From the NCBI GenBank assembly GCA_021464245.1, contig JADCRB010000030.1, forward strand, positions 1 to 64,000: 64,000 nt of DNA, written 5' to 3'. How positions within the stretch are numbered: the stretch's first letter is position 1; every line of letters begins with the position of its first letter. The position numbers and the translations under genes are program-made. The notes beneath the pieces were generated by a model. It worked only from the letters and a program-made list of their open reading frames with translations, searched no databases and had not been told where the DNA came from. Source of the stretch: Carallia brachiata. Taxonomy: Eukaryota; Streptophyta; Magnoliopsida; Malpighiales; Rhizophoraceae. Positions 1-11,618 of the stretch are shown here, piece after piece.

Positions 1-563
1 TATTTTAAAATTAAAAAAAAATATTTCACTTTCAAAATGAAATTTTAAATCGCGAGCATTTCTATCAACTACAAATTTTAGAATTTAAAATTTGACTCAA
101 AATGCTGTTTTTTTTTATAACTAGAACCGCAATCCAAAAAGCTCTATACGATAAAACGAACCGCACAGTAATAAGAGAAAAATAAATAAATAAATAAAGA
201 CCACTGTCGCAAGAATTTCACAATGATCAATGGAGCCCACAAACAAAAGATCAAACGGATAACATTGCAAGCTCAAATTTTCAAGTGTGGGGCTAGTCAG
301 CATTCAATTGCCCCTCCTCCTCCTCCTCCTCTTCTACTCCGCGTCATCACCGCCGCCCCTTTATCTCCCGTACCGCCGCGGCCTCTATTTTCCAGCCAGC
401 CTATCAATTGCTAGAGAAGAAGACAACGACAACAAAAAAAAAAAACCAAAACACAATCATATCAAACACCTTTGTTTCTTGTTCTCTTCTTAAGGTTTGC
501 CAATCACAACGAAAGTCGAAGGTTTTGACTTATTGGGTCTGTTTGTCTTTTTTTGAGTTCGTG
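1..563. other. Upstream region and probable 5' leader of the PABP pseudogene
   Basis: AT-rich DNA (1-220) is followed by a pyrimidine-rich stretch with a CCT run near 308-330 and then A-rich sequence up to the ancestral ATG at 564. No coding exon is recognisable. The CT-rich and A-rich composition just before the ATG suits a plant 5' leader, but no core promoter could be fixed with confidence. Confidence 0.4.
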
Positions 564-1568
564 ATGGCTCAGACTCAAGTGCAGGTTCCGCCACAGCTAC
601 CATTTCCTCCGCCGAATGCTGGGGTGGTAAGCAACGGAGTGAACGCGTTGGCATCGATGACGACGTTGGGGACCTTAACCCAGAGCGTGACTGACACACA
701 GCTCTATGATTCGTTTAGCGGTCCCTTGGCTATCGCTGTGTCAATTATACCAACACCAATGATGGTTATTTACCTTCCTTCACCGCTTTCATTTCATGCT
801 TGGCCCGTTTTTATCTTTGCAAAATTTTCAATTGCGTTGCTGTGAAAATTGTGACATTATCCATTAATATGTCCATTATTGCTGCATAAGTGAAATTCAT
901 GTTTGCCTGAATGCTTGTTGCATCCGGTTAAAGTACCGTAGTAGTTTTACCTGTCGTATGAAAGAAAAAAAAGTTAATGTTCCAAATAATTAGTGCGTTA
1001 AATTTTGTCTCGATTAAAATTAAAATTATTATTTTTTAAGTGAAATTTTTTTTTTAAAATATTTATTATTTTTATATTTTAAAAATATTAATATTCGTTT
1101 TAAAAATAGCTGACACAATTCATTTTAAAATAAAAATCAGATCATTTTATCTCAAATATATAACTGTGCTGCATGTGAAAATGGGGCATTTAATAACCGC
1201 CAAGTATAATCCAAAATAATTACTAAATTTAAAACTTTGAGATTCGGGTTCAAGTTCCAGACTTGAACTTGACCAAATAAATAAAATGGGGACTTTATTG
1301 GGTTGCTCAGGAAAACAAAAGGTAAGAAAAACATGTTTGATTCCCTTGACCAGGTATAGCCTAGTGGTCATTGTTTTAGTTCGAGTTGTTTCTCTTGAAT
1401 TTTAGGGTCTTGCTGCAGTTTGATTGTGTTTTCTGCATCGATACGTTCCATAATCAGTCTGGTTCCCATATAATGGCGTGAAGCTGCAATTGTTCACTGC
1501 ATTACAATGGCTTAGCTGTGGTGGAATGGAGCTTCTCATAAACTCTGTCACGTCTGATGTTATAATAT

Positions 1569-2516
1569 TTTTAGGATTAAATACACCTAATCTCTTTGTA
1601 ATTTCACTTTTTGCGTTCAACTCTCTATAGCTCCAATTTTTATTATAAAATAAGACGCTTGTGATTTATTAATTGGGCAATTGAACCTGGAATCCGTCAA
1701 TTTCTTTAACAGAAAATTTATCAAAACGGTGTAATTTTATATTTTTCAGAGTTATTTTCAAAACAAAATCACAAAATTTGGTATATTTCATTTTTATTAT
1801 TTTTCACAGACTCTTCTGTGCATCTCTGTCGTTCTCTCTTCCGACCAAAACCAAAATTCTTCACCAAAACAGAATCACGAAATTCTTTTGTGTCTCTCAA
1901 CCCTTCTCCATTTTCTTTGTTTCTAATTGCAATCCACCATCGCTGCGGCTGTCGCCTTCCTGACAATTGCTTCATTTGCCACAATTGAACTGACCCATTA
2001 ATCAAGCGGAGATGGCAACGCAATCACAAAGGCCACCCATGTTCTGTGGCTACAATAGGAGAGGAGAGATGACCGTAATGGTCTCAGCTCTAACAGATGT
2101 GGTGTCGGGGCACCAGAGGGCTTGTGACTTGGGACGATATGGGGCTGGTTCTTCTAAGGTCTATTCAAATTCTTCTCCTTTGTCCGTCTATTCTTCTTCC
2201 TCCAGCAGCGCTTCTGGGTTGTGCGTTGGGCCAAAAGGAGGGCGTGAAGAAGAGTGTGCAGGTGGATAATAAAAAGGAAAAATATGAAATTTTGTGATTT
2301 TGATTTGAAAATAACTCTAAAAAAATATAAAACTGCACCGTTTTGATGAACTTGCCGTTAATGAAATTGACAAATTCCGTTAGGGGAGTTCAATTGCCAA
2401 ATTAATAAACCACAAGCGTTTTATAATGGAAACTAAAACCAGAGAGGGGGATGTTAGACGTAAATGAATGACATTATAAAGGACTTAAGTGCATTTAACC
2501 CATGTTTTAGGATTAA
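1569..2516. mobile_element. Mutator-like element carrying an ERF gene fragment (Pack-MULE type), inside PABP intron 1
   Basis: About 1574-1800 and 2275-2501 form a long imperfect inverted repeat: GGATTAAATACAC at the left end matches the reverse complement of the right end, GGGTTAAATGCAC, and similarity continues for about 220 bp. The 12-bp direct repeat TTTTAGGATTAA flanks or overlaps both ends (1569-1580 and 2505-2516), consistent with the roughly 9-bp target duplication typical of MULEs, although the exact end is ambiguous. The centre carries part of a host gene instead of a transposase. The element sits wholly within the first intron of the PABP pseudogene. Long terminal repeats plus a captured gene piece is the Pack-MULE pattern. 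Confidence 0.72.
2012..2269 (+). pseudogene. Captured 5' fragment of an ERF/AP2 transcription factor gene (ABR1/ERF109-113-like)
   Basis: The 85-codon frame begins MATQSQRPPMFCGY and continues with EMTVMVSALTDVVSG, a serine-rich stretch and a GREEE-like motif. This is the N-terminal region seen in group X ERF proteins (ABR1, RAP2.6L relatives) upstream of the DNA-binding domain. The frame stops at 2267-2269, just where the right inverted repeat begins, so the ERF DNA-binding domain is absent. Sequence from about 1805 to 2011 resembles a gene leader and was probably captured together with the coding part. Family assignment is from recognised motifs, with no alignment. A functional protein is unlikely; a transcript in sense with the host locus is possible. 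Confidence 0.6.
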
Positions 2517-5500
2517 TTTTCACCGTTTTAGTGAACTTAGCATTAGCCTAAAACTTTGTTGATGAAGTGAAGTTATTAAGAACTATCATTAGCCTAATGG
2601 GTTGAGAGATGTCTGCATTTGGATTGGATTAGAAAAGCAAGTTCTCCGTGCTAAATTCTTATTTAGGACTAACACTATGGGATGACTTTGTACCCACTTG
2701 TGGGTTGCTTAAGGTTTGTGCCATGAAAGTTAATTTAGTGGTCATGAAAATGCAGTTTGGAACTTGCAAGTTTGCATTGTGAGTTTGGCTATGTCAACTC
2801 ATAATGACCTGATACTTCACCAAAAACCTCCAAACTATCAATAATTTGTTGATGGCTAGGAGCTTGAAATCCTTTTGTTGTGCGAGTTTTCCAGGAATTC
2901 AGCTAATGCTACCAGCATAATATTTAGTCTTTGACGAACATTATGCATGATGCATGTTTGTCAACATTCACAGTGACCTGTGTGGTGCGAACAATTTTTC
3001 ATATTGTTGCTCATGACAGCGGCACGGGCCTTGGATGTGCTAAATTTCACTCCTGTGAATGGAAAACCTATTAGGATAATGTATTCTCATGGTGATCCTG
3101 CTATGTGTAGAAGTGGTGCAGGAAATATATTTATCAAGGTACAAAGGCTCTGGAATGTTTTGTTCATATTTCTCACTTGACTTCTTCCTTTTTTATTTAC
3201 CTTATTTACTGATTGGCATACTCCTGTTATTTCTTTTTTATGGTGGAATTTGGACAAGACAATAGACAACAAAGCCTTACGTGACACCTTTTCTACTTTT
3301 GGAAATATTTTATCTTGCAAGTTAGCAACTGATGCATTGGGTCAGTCTAATGGATACGGTTTTGTGCAATTTGATAATGAGGAGTCTGCTAGACATGCAA
3401 TTGAGAAGCTCAACGGGATGTTACTGAATGACAAACAAGTTTTTGTGGACCTTTTCTTCGTAAACAGAAAAGAGATTCTGCTACAGGCAAAACTGAATTC
3501 AACAATGTTTATGTAAAGAACTTATCAGATTCAACAACTGAAGATGATTTAAAGAAAGTTTTTGGGTAATATGGATTTATTGCCGGTGCTGTAGTTATGA
3601 GGGATGGAGAGGGAAAATCCAAATGCTTTCGATTTGTTAATTTTGAGATCCCAGATGCTGCTGCTCAGGCTGTTGAGGGTCTTCATGGAAAGACATTTGA
3701 TGAAAAAGAATGGTATGTTGGGAAAGCACAGAAAAAATCTGAGAGAGAGGTTGAATTGAAAGGTCGCTTTGAGCAAATTTAAAGGAGATGGCGGAAAAAT
3801 ATGAGGGTCTGAATCTATATGTTAAAAATCTAGATGATAGCATTGATGATGAAAAGCTGAAGGAAATATTTGCTGGGTGGTTTGGTACAATTACCTCGTC
3901 CAAGGTGTGTAATGTTCATTTTACCATGTGAATTCCTATTTGCAAAAATTAAGTTGAATTTTCCCTTGAGTTTGTAGCTTTTCTCTCAAGTACTGTATAC
4001 CGAGTCTCTCACTTTCCTTACTCTGATTTAATGGACTATGCGCAATCCTTATGGTATAAGCAGAGGATCAGGCTTTGTTGCCTTCTCAGCCGCTGAAGAA
4101 GCCTCTCGAGCTGTATGTTGGTGTTCTTTTGCCTATTTTATGGTTCCGTGTTCAATTGTTCTTCCCTCCCCCTAACACCAAAAACAGAAAAAAATTACCG
4201 GTTATCTTTTCTGCAGCTTGTGGAGATGAATGGTAGAATGGTAGTTAGCAAACCACTTTATGTTGCGTTCGCACAAAAGAAGGAAGAAAGAAGGGCAAGG
4301 CTTCAGGTAATATTTCCAATTATGCATGCTGTGCCATTGGTGCCCCACCCTGCTAATCCCCCAACACTCCCGTTTTCAAGAAAAAGCAAAAAAGTGGGAA
4401 AACTAATCTCATAGTATTATGTCTATAATTTGTTTCTTTGTGCTTATTTCAGGCACAATTTTCACAGATGCGTCCTGCTGCATTATCACCTGCAGTTAGC
4501 CCTCGCATGCCTATTCCTGGTACTCCTGGTCTTCCACAGCAACTATGCTACAGTCAAGGCACGCCTGCTATCATGCCTCCCCAAGTGAGTGCTGCTCATT
4601 ACCTAGTCTCTGGCACCACCATTTAGATCTGCTCTCTGATAGCTAGCTGCATTTTTAGTTGATTATTTTGTCACTCCAGTTGTTCGAAATGTTCACAAAT
4701 TAGTAGGTTAGATCATTTTTCCTTGCATAAATAATGCTGGCCCACCTGCATGTTGGCTTCTTTGTTGCCTTATGTGCTAAGGACCTTTAGGTCAGGTATC
4801 GAGAACATCAGTGCACTTCAGTTTTGTGTTCCATGTAGCAGATGGTCTGTGCCTCTACCAATGAGATTCCTTTTTTTAATGTATTTGGTGTTGATTTTCC
4901 ATCCACTGTTATTTATTATTTTACCGTTCCAAGTTTAGAGCTTAGGCAGTAATCTACTTTACCTTTCACGAGTGACATTGAAAGACAGCAACTGATCAGT
5001 TTCTGTGAATATGACAGCCTGGATTTGGATATCAGCAGCAACTGGTTCCTGGCATGAGACCCAATTTTTTTGTTCCAACGGTGCAACCAGGTCAGCACAC
5101 CCAGCATCCAGGAGGCAGACGGTCTGGTGGAGGACCCGTGCAGCAAACTCAGCAACCACTTTCAGTGATGCCACTGCAGGTGGATGGTCTTACCCTTTAA
5201 ACTTCTGTTAGCCTTCTAATCACTATATTGAATTTCTTTCATGCCGCTTTTTTGGTGTGTGGTAATACTGTTCTCCAGATGGCTCCTAGGAGGCGAGTCC
5301 ATCGATATCCTGCTGGCCACAATGTGCCAGATGCTCCCATTGCTGCTCGAGGCATGCTTCCTATTGCCTATGACAGGGGGCTTAGAGTTGCATTTTGGCA
5401 GCCAGTACAGACCGGTGCTTTAGCAACTGCCCTTGCTAATGCAACGCCAGATCAAAAGAGGCTGGTAAGTTAGTACTGAAGTGTGTGGAAATATATTGCA

Positions 5501-6576
5501 AGTCATGATGTGCATAAATGACTGTTACTTCGTGAAAATTTGGGTCTAAAATAAAAAATGTTTGAGAGAGCTGTTATTCTTATTCCTTTTTTCAACTTCG
5601 AATTTATCACAAGACCACAATGGCACCATCATGACTACAAATAACTTGGAGTTGTAACTCAAAACTGTGAATATTTCGTGCCAAGCAGTTGCTTGGAGAA
5701 AGTCTGTATCCGCTTGTTGACCAGCTGGAGCATGAGAATGCAGCAAAGGTGACTGGCATGCTTCTGGAGATGGACCAGACTAAGGTTCTGCACTTGATAG
5801 AGTCTCCAGATGCCTTAAAAGCCAAAGTTGCTGAGGCAATGGACGTTTTGAGAAAAGTTCAGCAGCAGAAGTAGCTGGGCAATGGTCCAACTGATCGGAT
5901 TGCTTCACTGTCTCTTAGCGACAACCATGTTTTATGAGCCTGGGGATGGCTATTCTTGGTAGTTTGCCTTTAGAAACCCGGAAACAATACATGAAAACAA
6001 AATTTTGGTTTCCTTTCATGGGTTTCCGAAGAAGCTCCACCATTCAGTTTATGTTTGTTCTTCTGCATGCAGTGACTGCTGCAGTGCTTGTTATCCATCA
6101 TTCCTTTCCCTGGGAAAGTTATCAATTTATCATTCTTGTCCTCAATTGTGACGTTGAGATTATTGATTCGAATGGCGAAAATAACCTCAGTAGGCTATGC
6201 ACATTTGACACTTCCTTAAACTCGGGAATGTGAGCTTTATACATTTTTCTTGTTCAATGCCTCTACTATAGCTTTTATTTACTGGTACAGAGATGCGTGG
6301 TAACTATGGAGCATGGACCATATCGTTTTGCATGGATTTAGGCCTATTTTACAACACTTATCTTCAAAGTTAGGCTTCGGTATGAGTCTTGTTTCTTTTG
6401 TTTTTGCAGTCGAGCGTAGGATTATAGATGAGAGCCGTTAAAGCAATAGGATTTGATAGATAAGATAAAGGAAAAATTATTTTCCAAGACACATGCACTA
6501 TCTTGGATATAATTTGGTGTAATAAACAAATGACTGTTATACAAATATATTGACTTGGTGACGGAGACATGTTTCC

Positions 6577-6628
6577 ACAATAACTTTGCTTTTTTTTTTT
6601 TTTTTTACAGTTACAATAACTTTGCTTT
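6577..6628. repeat. Poly-T micro-insertion with 16-bp target-site duplication
   Basis: ACAATAACTTTGCTTT occurs at 6577-6592 and again at 6613-6628. Between them lie about 20 bases made of a T run followed by ACAGTT. A homopolymer tail flanked by a long perfect direct repeat is the footprint of target-primed reverse transcription by a LINE, here with almost nothing inserted except the tail (minus orientation). Replication slippage is a less likely alternative because the repeat is long and non-simple. Confidence 0.5.
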
Positions 6629-8680
6629 ACTATTGTTTAAGCGATAACCTTTTTTAAGAAAAAAATAAAAATATTTATAATAATTAATATGTTAGTTAAT
6701 TATCAAATTATATATTCAAATGAGAAGTAAAAATTTAAATCTTAGCTCTTATAAATCTTCCTCTTCTTGTGTACTATAAGTCACGACCTTTCCGCATGAT
6801 CAAGAAAAATGCAAAAACTCATTAGATCCAAAAGAGTGTTACATAGAGGGGGCTAATCTTGCGATGCCAAGGCCAGGTGTATAAGATCATGTGGCTGTGA
6901 CAGCCATCAGTACCCGGCGGAACCAACCCAGACAGGGATGTGGCATCTTTCTTTTTTGTTTTCTTTAGTTAACGATTGCATTATTGAATCAAATTATGAT
7001 GAGGTATGAAATCGACGTATTATAATTAATTATAATTTTTGTTATAATTAAATATTTAATATTTATAATATAAAAATAAATAATAAATATTTTCATTTTC
7101 TTATCGATTTAGTGTCTCATCTCAATCGCATCCATGTAATTGGACTTATCAAATTATTAGCCAACGCAGCAAAAAAAGTTAAAAAAAAAAAGGCAGTCCT
7201 CCCATCAAATCAACCCTTGGAGACACTCAATGGGTTGTACGAATGGAGGATTCTTTTGCTTTTTTTCACGTTCTAATCGTCAATACTGCATTATGCAGAG
7301 GCAGAATGGGAGGACCCCCAACTTCGTTGTTCATCGAGAAAGTGGAAGCAGAAGATGTTGCCCAACATGACAGGCCATTTTTAGGCATCTACCACGAGCT
7401 TTGCTTTCTCTCAAAAAGGGTAAGCATATCAGTGGAGATACTGGTTTTGTTAAGAGTCTTATCATGGGCATTTCTACCTTGCTGATCTTCACCCGCTGCA
7501 TGGTTATTTAATATTTTTTTTAAGGGAAGTAGAAAGATTAAAAGAAAAAATAATTAAAATTCAAATACAAAAAGAATGAGAAACTTGTAGCCGTTGAAAA
7601 AAAAATAAAGAAGCCGTGAGACTTTTCAGGCTTCTAAGCCTTCTAATCATATGTGCATGCGATTTAGAGTCGGGCTTTCTCAATGGGCCAGAACCCAGGT
7701 TGGCAGCCTTTTAACGAGAGATGCCAGAGAATAAACCTGTTTGTTTAGATTTAAAAAAAAAAACAAAAAAGCTGTTTGTCATGCTTGCTCCTTTTTTTTT
7801 TTTTTTTTTGGCTGGAACATATAAAATTTCTACTTATACAAAACAATTATGAATTTATTATCCAATTTTGCTTAACCGTTGGCCTAGTTAAAATCATGAC
7901 ATTAGAATTGAATAATCTTGTTGTCATCGAAAATTCTGCATGCCACAACAATTTTTTTAGGAGAACAATTTCCGATTAGCTGTACTGTAAGCTGTAAGTG
8001 TTTCTACAATTGGGAAATATATGAAATACTTTCGTTGTGCCACACATCATAGAAAAAAATAGAATAAAAATTTAATTTTTCAAAAATTAATAAAGTATTT
8101 GTGATCTGCTCGAAACCTGATCAAACGGTTGTATGTATATTTTGTCACATTAATGAGGCTCAAGAACTAAATAAAGTGTAGGAAATTTTTCCTTCCGTTT
8201 ATTTATGTTCCGAATTGAGAACTCATATGAACGAAGCACATTTATTTGGCAGCTATTCCTCACCCCTGGCCACCTGGTGCTAAGAATGCAATTAACAAAT
8301 TGCAGGTTGATGAATGGGTTGCTTAAAGCAATCAATTCATGAATATTACGTTAAAAATAGATTGAGTTTAAATCCTAACTTTTCAAATTCACCTTCTCTA
8401 ATTATAATATGAGCAACAAAAAATAAAAATAAAAATTGCAGTTTGATAACAGTGACACGGTCTTGTTCTATGACAAGTTCTAAACAGTCACTTTTTGACT
8501 ACCAAAAACTTTTTTTTTTTTTTTTTGACAGCAGGCTATCCAAAAATGTTAGTGGCGTGGTTCTGTGAATGCTACATATAAAAAGGACGGGGGAATAGTA
8601 AATGGAGACGGCCAATTGTGAAATGCAAGAAAAACAATGTAGGACAAACCTGCAATTGATGGCCTGCTGCCTCCGTCCAC

Positions 8681-8748
8681 AGATCCAACAACTTTTTTTT
8701 GACGAAAAGATCCAACAACTGTTTTTTGACGAAATAGATCCAACAACT
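8681..8748. repeat. Three-copy short tandem array (AGATCCAACAACT + TTTTTTGACGAAA)
   Basis: AGATCCAACAACT begins at 8681, 8708 and 8736, separated by T runs followed by GACGAAA. The period is 27-28 bp with slight length differences. The spacer resembles the poly-T/GACGAA end seen in the micro-LINE insertion at 16595, so successive tiny insertions at one site are as likely as simple tandem expansion. Confidence 0.55.
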
Positions 8749-10097
8749 TGTGTGAAGGAGAAGGGGAAGTCTGCGTGCAATGCATTTAGTTGGTTAATTA
8801 ATTACACCCAATGCGGTGCACTGTTTGAAATTATTTGCTGTTTACTAAGAACTAACCTCTGCCGCTAAAGGGAAAATCTTTCACTCTGGCATCGAGTAGA
8901 TCTGTCGATCTTTTTTTTTTGAAAAATTACATAAATGCAATAAATTAAACATATCTTAAGAACAGTATCATAATTATTAATTGTTTGTTTTTAATCTTTT
9001 GTTGTATGATTGTAGATAACGGTGGAAGATAAATATATATTTATTAATTATAATAATGTAATGTAAACTTGTATGTGTTTCGAATAAATCAAATTGACTA
9101 TTACTTATGATTCTAGAATATAAGTGAAAAAAAAAAAATACTATCGTGCGTTGAGAAAAGGAGCAGCGCTATCGTGTACTGTGAGCTTATTTTCAGTGTC
9201 ATCGGCGCTGCTTCTATCACTCGTGCGCCTTGGTGCTCTCTTGCGGGCTAGTTGTCACCCCATTGTGGGGGTGTTGTGCTTCTTTTATGAAGCTTTGTCG
9301 ACTCTTGGTAGCCATTTTGCTGGTTTCATTGGTGGTTGATCGTCGTAATCTTGGTTGTTATGTTCGGTTGCGGGTCCCATTGATTAAGTGTTTGGAGTGC
9401 GAAGAAATGAGGGGAAATGAGGGAAAATGAAGAGAAAGAGAATGAAAGTGAAGAGAAAATAAAATTGCTTACACTTAGTTTGGAGTGCAAAAAGGATAGG
9501 GAAAGAAAGTGGAAAGAAAGAAAGTAGTGAGAAAGAAAGTAAAAGGAGAGAATGTACTTTTCTCTTATATTGTTTGGAGTGATAAGAGAAATATGAGAAA
9601 AGAAAGTAAAGAGAAAAGAATGATTTGTTTGGATATGAGAAGAAAGCGGAGAGAAAGAAAAAATTTTAATTGAAAATGACTATTATACCCCTAAATCAAA
9701 TAAATGTATAGTTATAAGAAATTATACATTTTATTACTTATATATTAAAAAATCATTTATGTCCATAATTTTATTTATTTTTAAAAATTATTTTTTCATC
9801 AAATAAGCAATTGATTTGCCTTTCAATATATCAAATTCAAGATGTATTTATTATTAAAATGCGTAAGTTTTACTATTTTTCACACATCTCTTTCCCATTT
9901 AAAAGCCTGCTTTGCAGTCGTAAAAATGGACATCCCCTGCATTTTTGGCATTGCCTGTCCCCTAATCACTAGCCACCCCATGTTTTGTTGTTAGTCTCTC
10001 TCTCTCTCTCTCTCTCTAACGAGGGACAATGGCAATGACAACCTTGAAAATGAAAGTGACGCATAACATGTTAGTGAACTAGGAAGGCTTGTCATCT

Positions 10098-10272
10098 TTG
10101 TGATCTCTACACCATTCAAAATAGCATTGACTTTCAAGGAGCTGCTAAGATCTGAAGGTCCAACACTTACACTTATGGATCCCAAATCATCAGAATCTGC
10201 AACAAAGTCTATGTAGACTGTAGATGAAAGCAGGTGGAATGTAAGTGATGACAAATCGAGATCTCTATAAGC
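10098..10272 (-). pseudogene. Captured fragment of a malectin-like receptor kinase (CrRLK1L) gene
   Basis: A minus-strand frame reads AYRDLDLSSLTFHLL, then VYIDFVADSDD, VSVGPSDLSSS and NAILNGVEITKM. This order matches the end of the second malectin-like domain in CrRLK1L receptor kinases of the At5g24010 type, where a VSVGPS motif is followed by a NAxLNGVEIM motif before the transmembrane segment. Neither a membrane helix nor a kinase domain follows. The surrounding frame (9991-10296) stays open but loses similarity on both sides, as expected for a captured piece. Identification is by motif recall, so the exact paralogue is unknown. Confidence 0.5.
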
Positions 10273-10868
10273 AACAAAAGCAAGCAAGCTAATCATATAA
10301 ACTACTTCCTAGCCAAACAAATTTCTTTCTTGATTGCCTAATCAAAGAAGGTAAGTTCAGCAAGATGATCACATGCAATCTGCAAAAACAGCTACAAAAT
10401 CATATGGATTACCTTCCCATATCATACTAGGAGTCTAGCAAATAAAAATTACATCTTCCTGAGGGAAAAATAACCATCCAAATTGTGAAGAAAATTTACC
10501 TTCAGAATACACAATTAAAACCCATTAGACCCTCCTCTACATATAAGCATAAACTCAACTGAAAAGTAAATACATTTCTCTTGATCAAAAGCACAGCAGT
10601 ACTCCGCAAGAGATTAAGTTTAAGACAAAAATGAGTACATTTCACGTTTAGAAATGTAAACGTCAAAATCGGGTAATTAAGCCCAATTAGGTCTAATAAA
10701 AGATTAAGTAAGAGAAACTTCATGTATACATACAGAAAATCAACATTATGGGTTCAAAATTCTATTGCTCATATTAGTCATGAACCATTTAAACCAAAAA
10801 TCATTAGGTTGCCTATGAACTTGGCCCCCAAAATATAGAACAATTTTAAAGGCACTGATTTGTTTTGT

Positions 10869-11128
10869 TTATATCAATGGTTGAGAAAAATTTTCAGCAT
10901 TATCCAACAACTCAAGAACCTCAATCTTGCTCCTGATAATTCTAGGGATAACCTCCTTGATTTGCTGCTGCAAAGGCACCAATCCCTCTTCCATTCTCTG
11001 ACAAATCTCTGACAACTCTGCGACCTGGCCCATCGCCTCCTCCACTTTCTCTGTTTCCCCTGAAAACTGAAAACTATCATAAAATTCACCCAAGCTATAA
11101 CCCAATTTCTCCATCCTCTACATCCCTT
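10869..11128 (-). pseudogene. Captured C-terminal fragment of a BYPASS1/ROH1-like (DUF793) gene
   Basis: The minus-strand frame from 11114 to 10869 reads MEKLGYSLGEFYDSFQFSG, then EKVEEAMGQVAELSEICQRM, EEGLVPLQQQIKEV and IPRIIRSKIEVLELLDN. This is the C-terminal region of BPS1/ROH1-like proteins (DUF793), in which a conserved helix pair ends with a 'R-I-V-R-S-R-x-E-x-L-D-L-L' type motif. The fragment follows the COX10 piece directly in the same orientation, but the two are not one natural gene. The N-terminal two thirds of the parent gene is missing. Confidence rests on recognisable heptad and terminal motifs. Confidence 0.55.
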
Positions 11129-11164
11129 GTTTTCCCTGCAATTTGGCATAAGTGTAAAAAGCCT

Positions 11165-11618
11165 GTCCATGTCAATGACACTGCCACTCCTTAGTACGTA
11201 TCCAGTTTCAGAAGTTGCACCAATTAGCATACTAGACATTTAAATTTTGACATTTTTTTTTAAAATTGAGTAAAAAAAATATAAAAATTTTTCCTCATAG
11301 AGAAATTGCTTAATTAACAAATGACTGAAAACAAAATGAACGGAACTAAAAAAAAAAGTGAAAATGAAATTTGTAAAAATGAGATAACCTAAGGCAGGCT
11401 TTGGAGAGCTCCCAATAGCAGCGGGCGTAGTGAGGAGCGGAGGCCAGAGGAGACAAATCAAAGGCTGCAGTAGACGGTGAGGCTGTCGAGGAGGAGGACG
11501 AGAAAGCTGGAATTCCATCAGAGGATTGGTTGTCATTCTTGTTCACAAACCCTAGCTTGAAGGAATCTGAAGTGGAGAATGGCGAAGAGTAGCAACGGAG
11601 TGGTGGCAGCAATGCCAA
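11165..11618 (-). pseudogene. Captured 5' fragment of COX10 (protoheme IX farnesyltransferase), intron retained
   Basis: COX10 farnesylates protoheme in the mitochondrial inner membrane on the way to heme A. The minus-strand frame from 11618 encodes an N-terminal region with mitochondrial presequence character (MALLPPLRCYSS), then KLGFVNKNDN and YARCYWELSKACLRL. A donor GT lies at 11388-11387 and an acceptor AG at 11233-11232. The next exon, from 11231, restores phase and reads MLIGATSETGYVLRSGS, matching the conserved start of the prenyltransferase domain. Similarity ends near 11165, before the Asp-rich substrate-binding motif. The retained intron shows capture from genomic DNA, not cDNA. 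Non-functional as an enzyme. Confidence 0.62.

Larger units (their letters stand above)
564..5937 (+). pseudogene. Poly(A)-binding protein (PABP, class II-like), intron-containing pseudogene
   Basis: Cytoplasmic PABP binds mRNA poly(A) tails through four RRMs and recruits partners through a C-terminal MLLE domain. Recognisable exons are 564-764, 3020-3138, 3247-3904, about 4035-4112, 4217-4306, 4453-4584, 5018-5179, 5279-5464 and 5689-5937. RRM2-RRM4, the proline/glutamine-rich linker and MLLE (GMLLEMDQ) are clear. Lesions: (1) a deletion in RRM1 joins 'YDSF' to an out-of-frame 'RSLGY' near 718; (2) the base pair before exon 3 is GG, not AG; (3) a 1-nt deletion lies near 3447; (4) TAA at 3567-3569 interrupts RRM3; (5) a 1-nt deletion lies near 3778; (6) TAG at 5872-5874 stops translation 21 codons before the ancestral TGA at 5935-5937. 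No AG directly precedes exon 4. Retained introns mean it arose by DNA duplication, not retroposition. Late exons could still be transcribed. Confidence 0.9.
5938..9085. other. Gene-poor spacer
   Basis: PABP 3' flank followed by AT-rich DNA with several poly-T runs (6589-6606, 7792-7809, 8511-8526). An open frame at 7243-7485 has no recognisable family and no supporting splice structure. A micro-insertion (6577-6628) and a short tandem repeat (8681-8748) are listed separately. Nothing else is supported. Confidence 0.5.

Noticed and set aside
1341..1400. tRNA-like motif AGCCTAGTGGTCATT
   Set aside because: No cloverleaf could be formed and no B box was found at the right distance.
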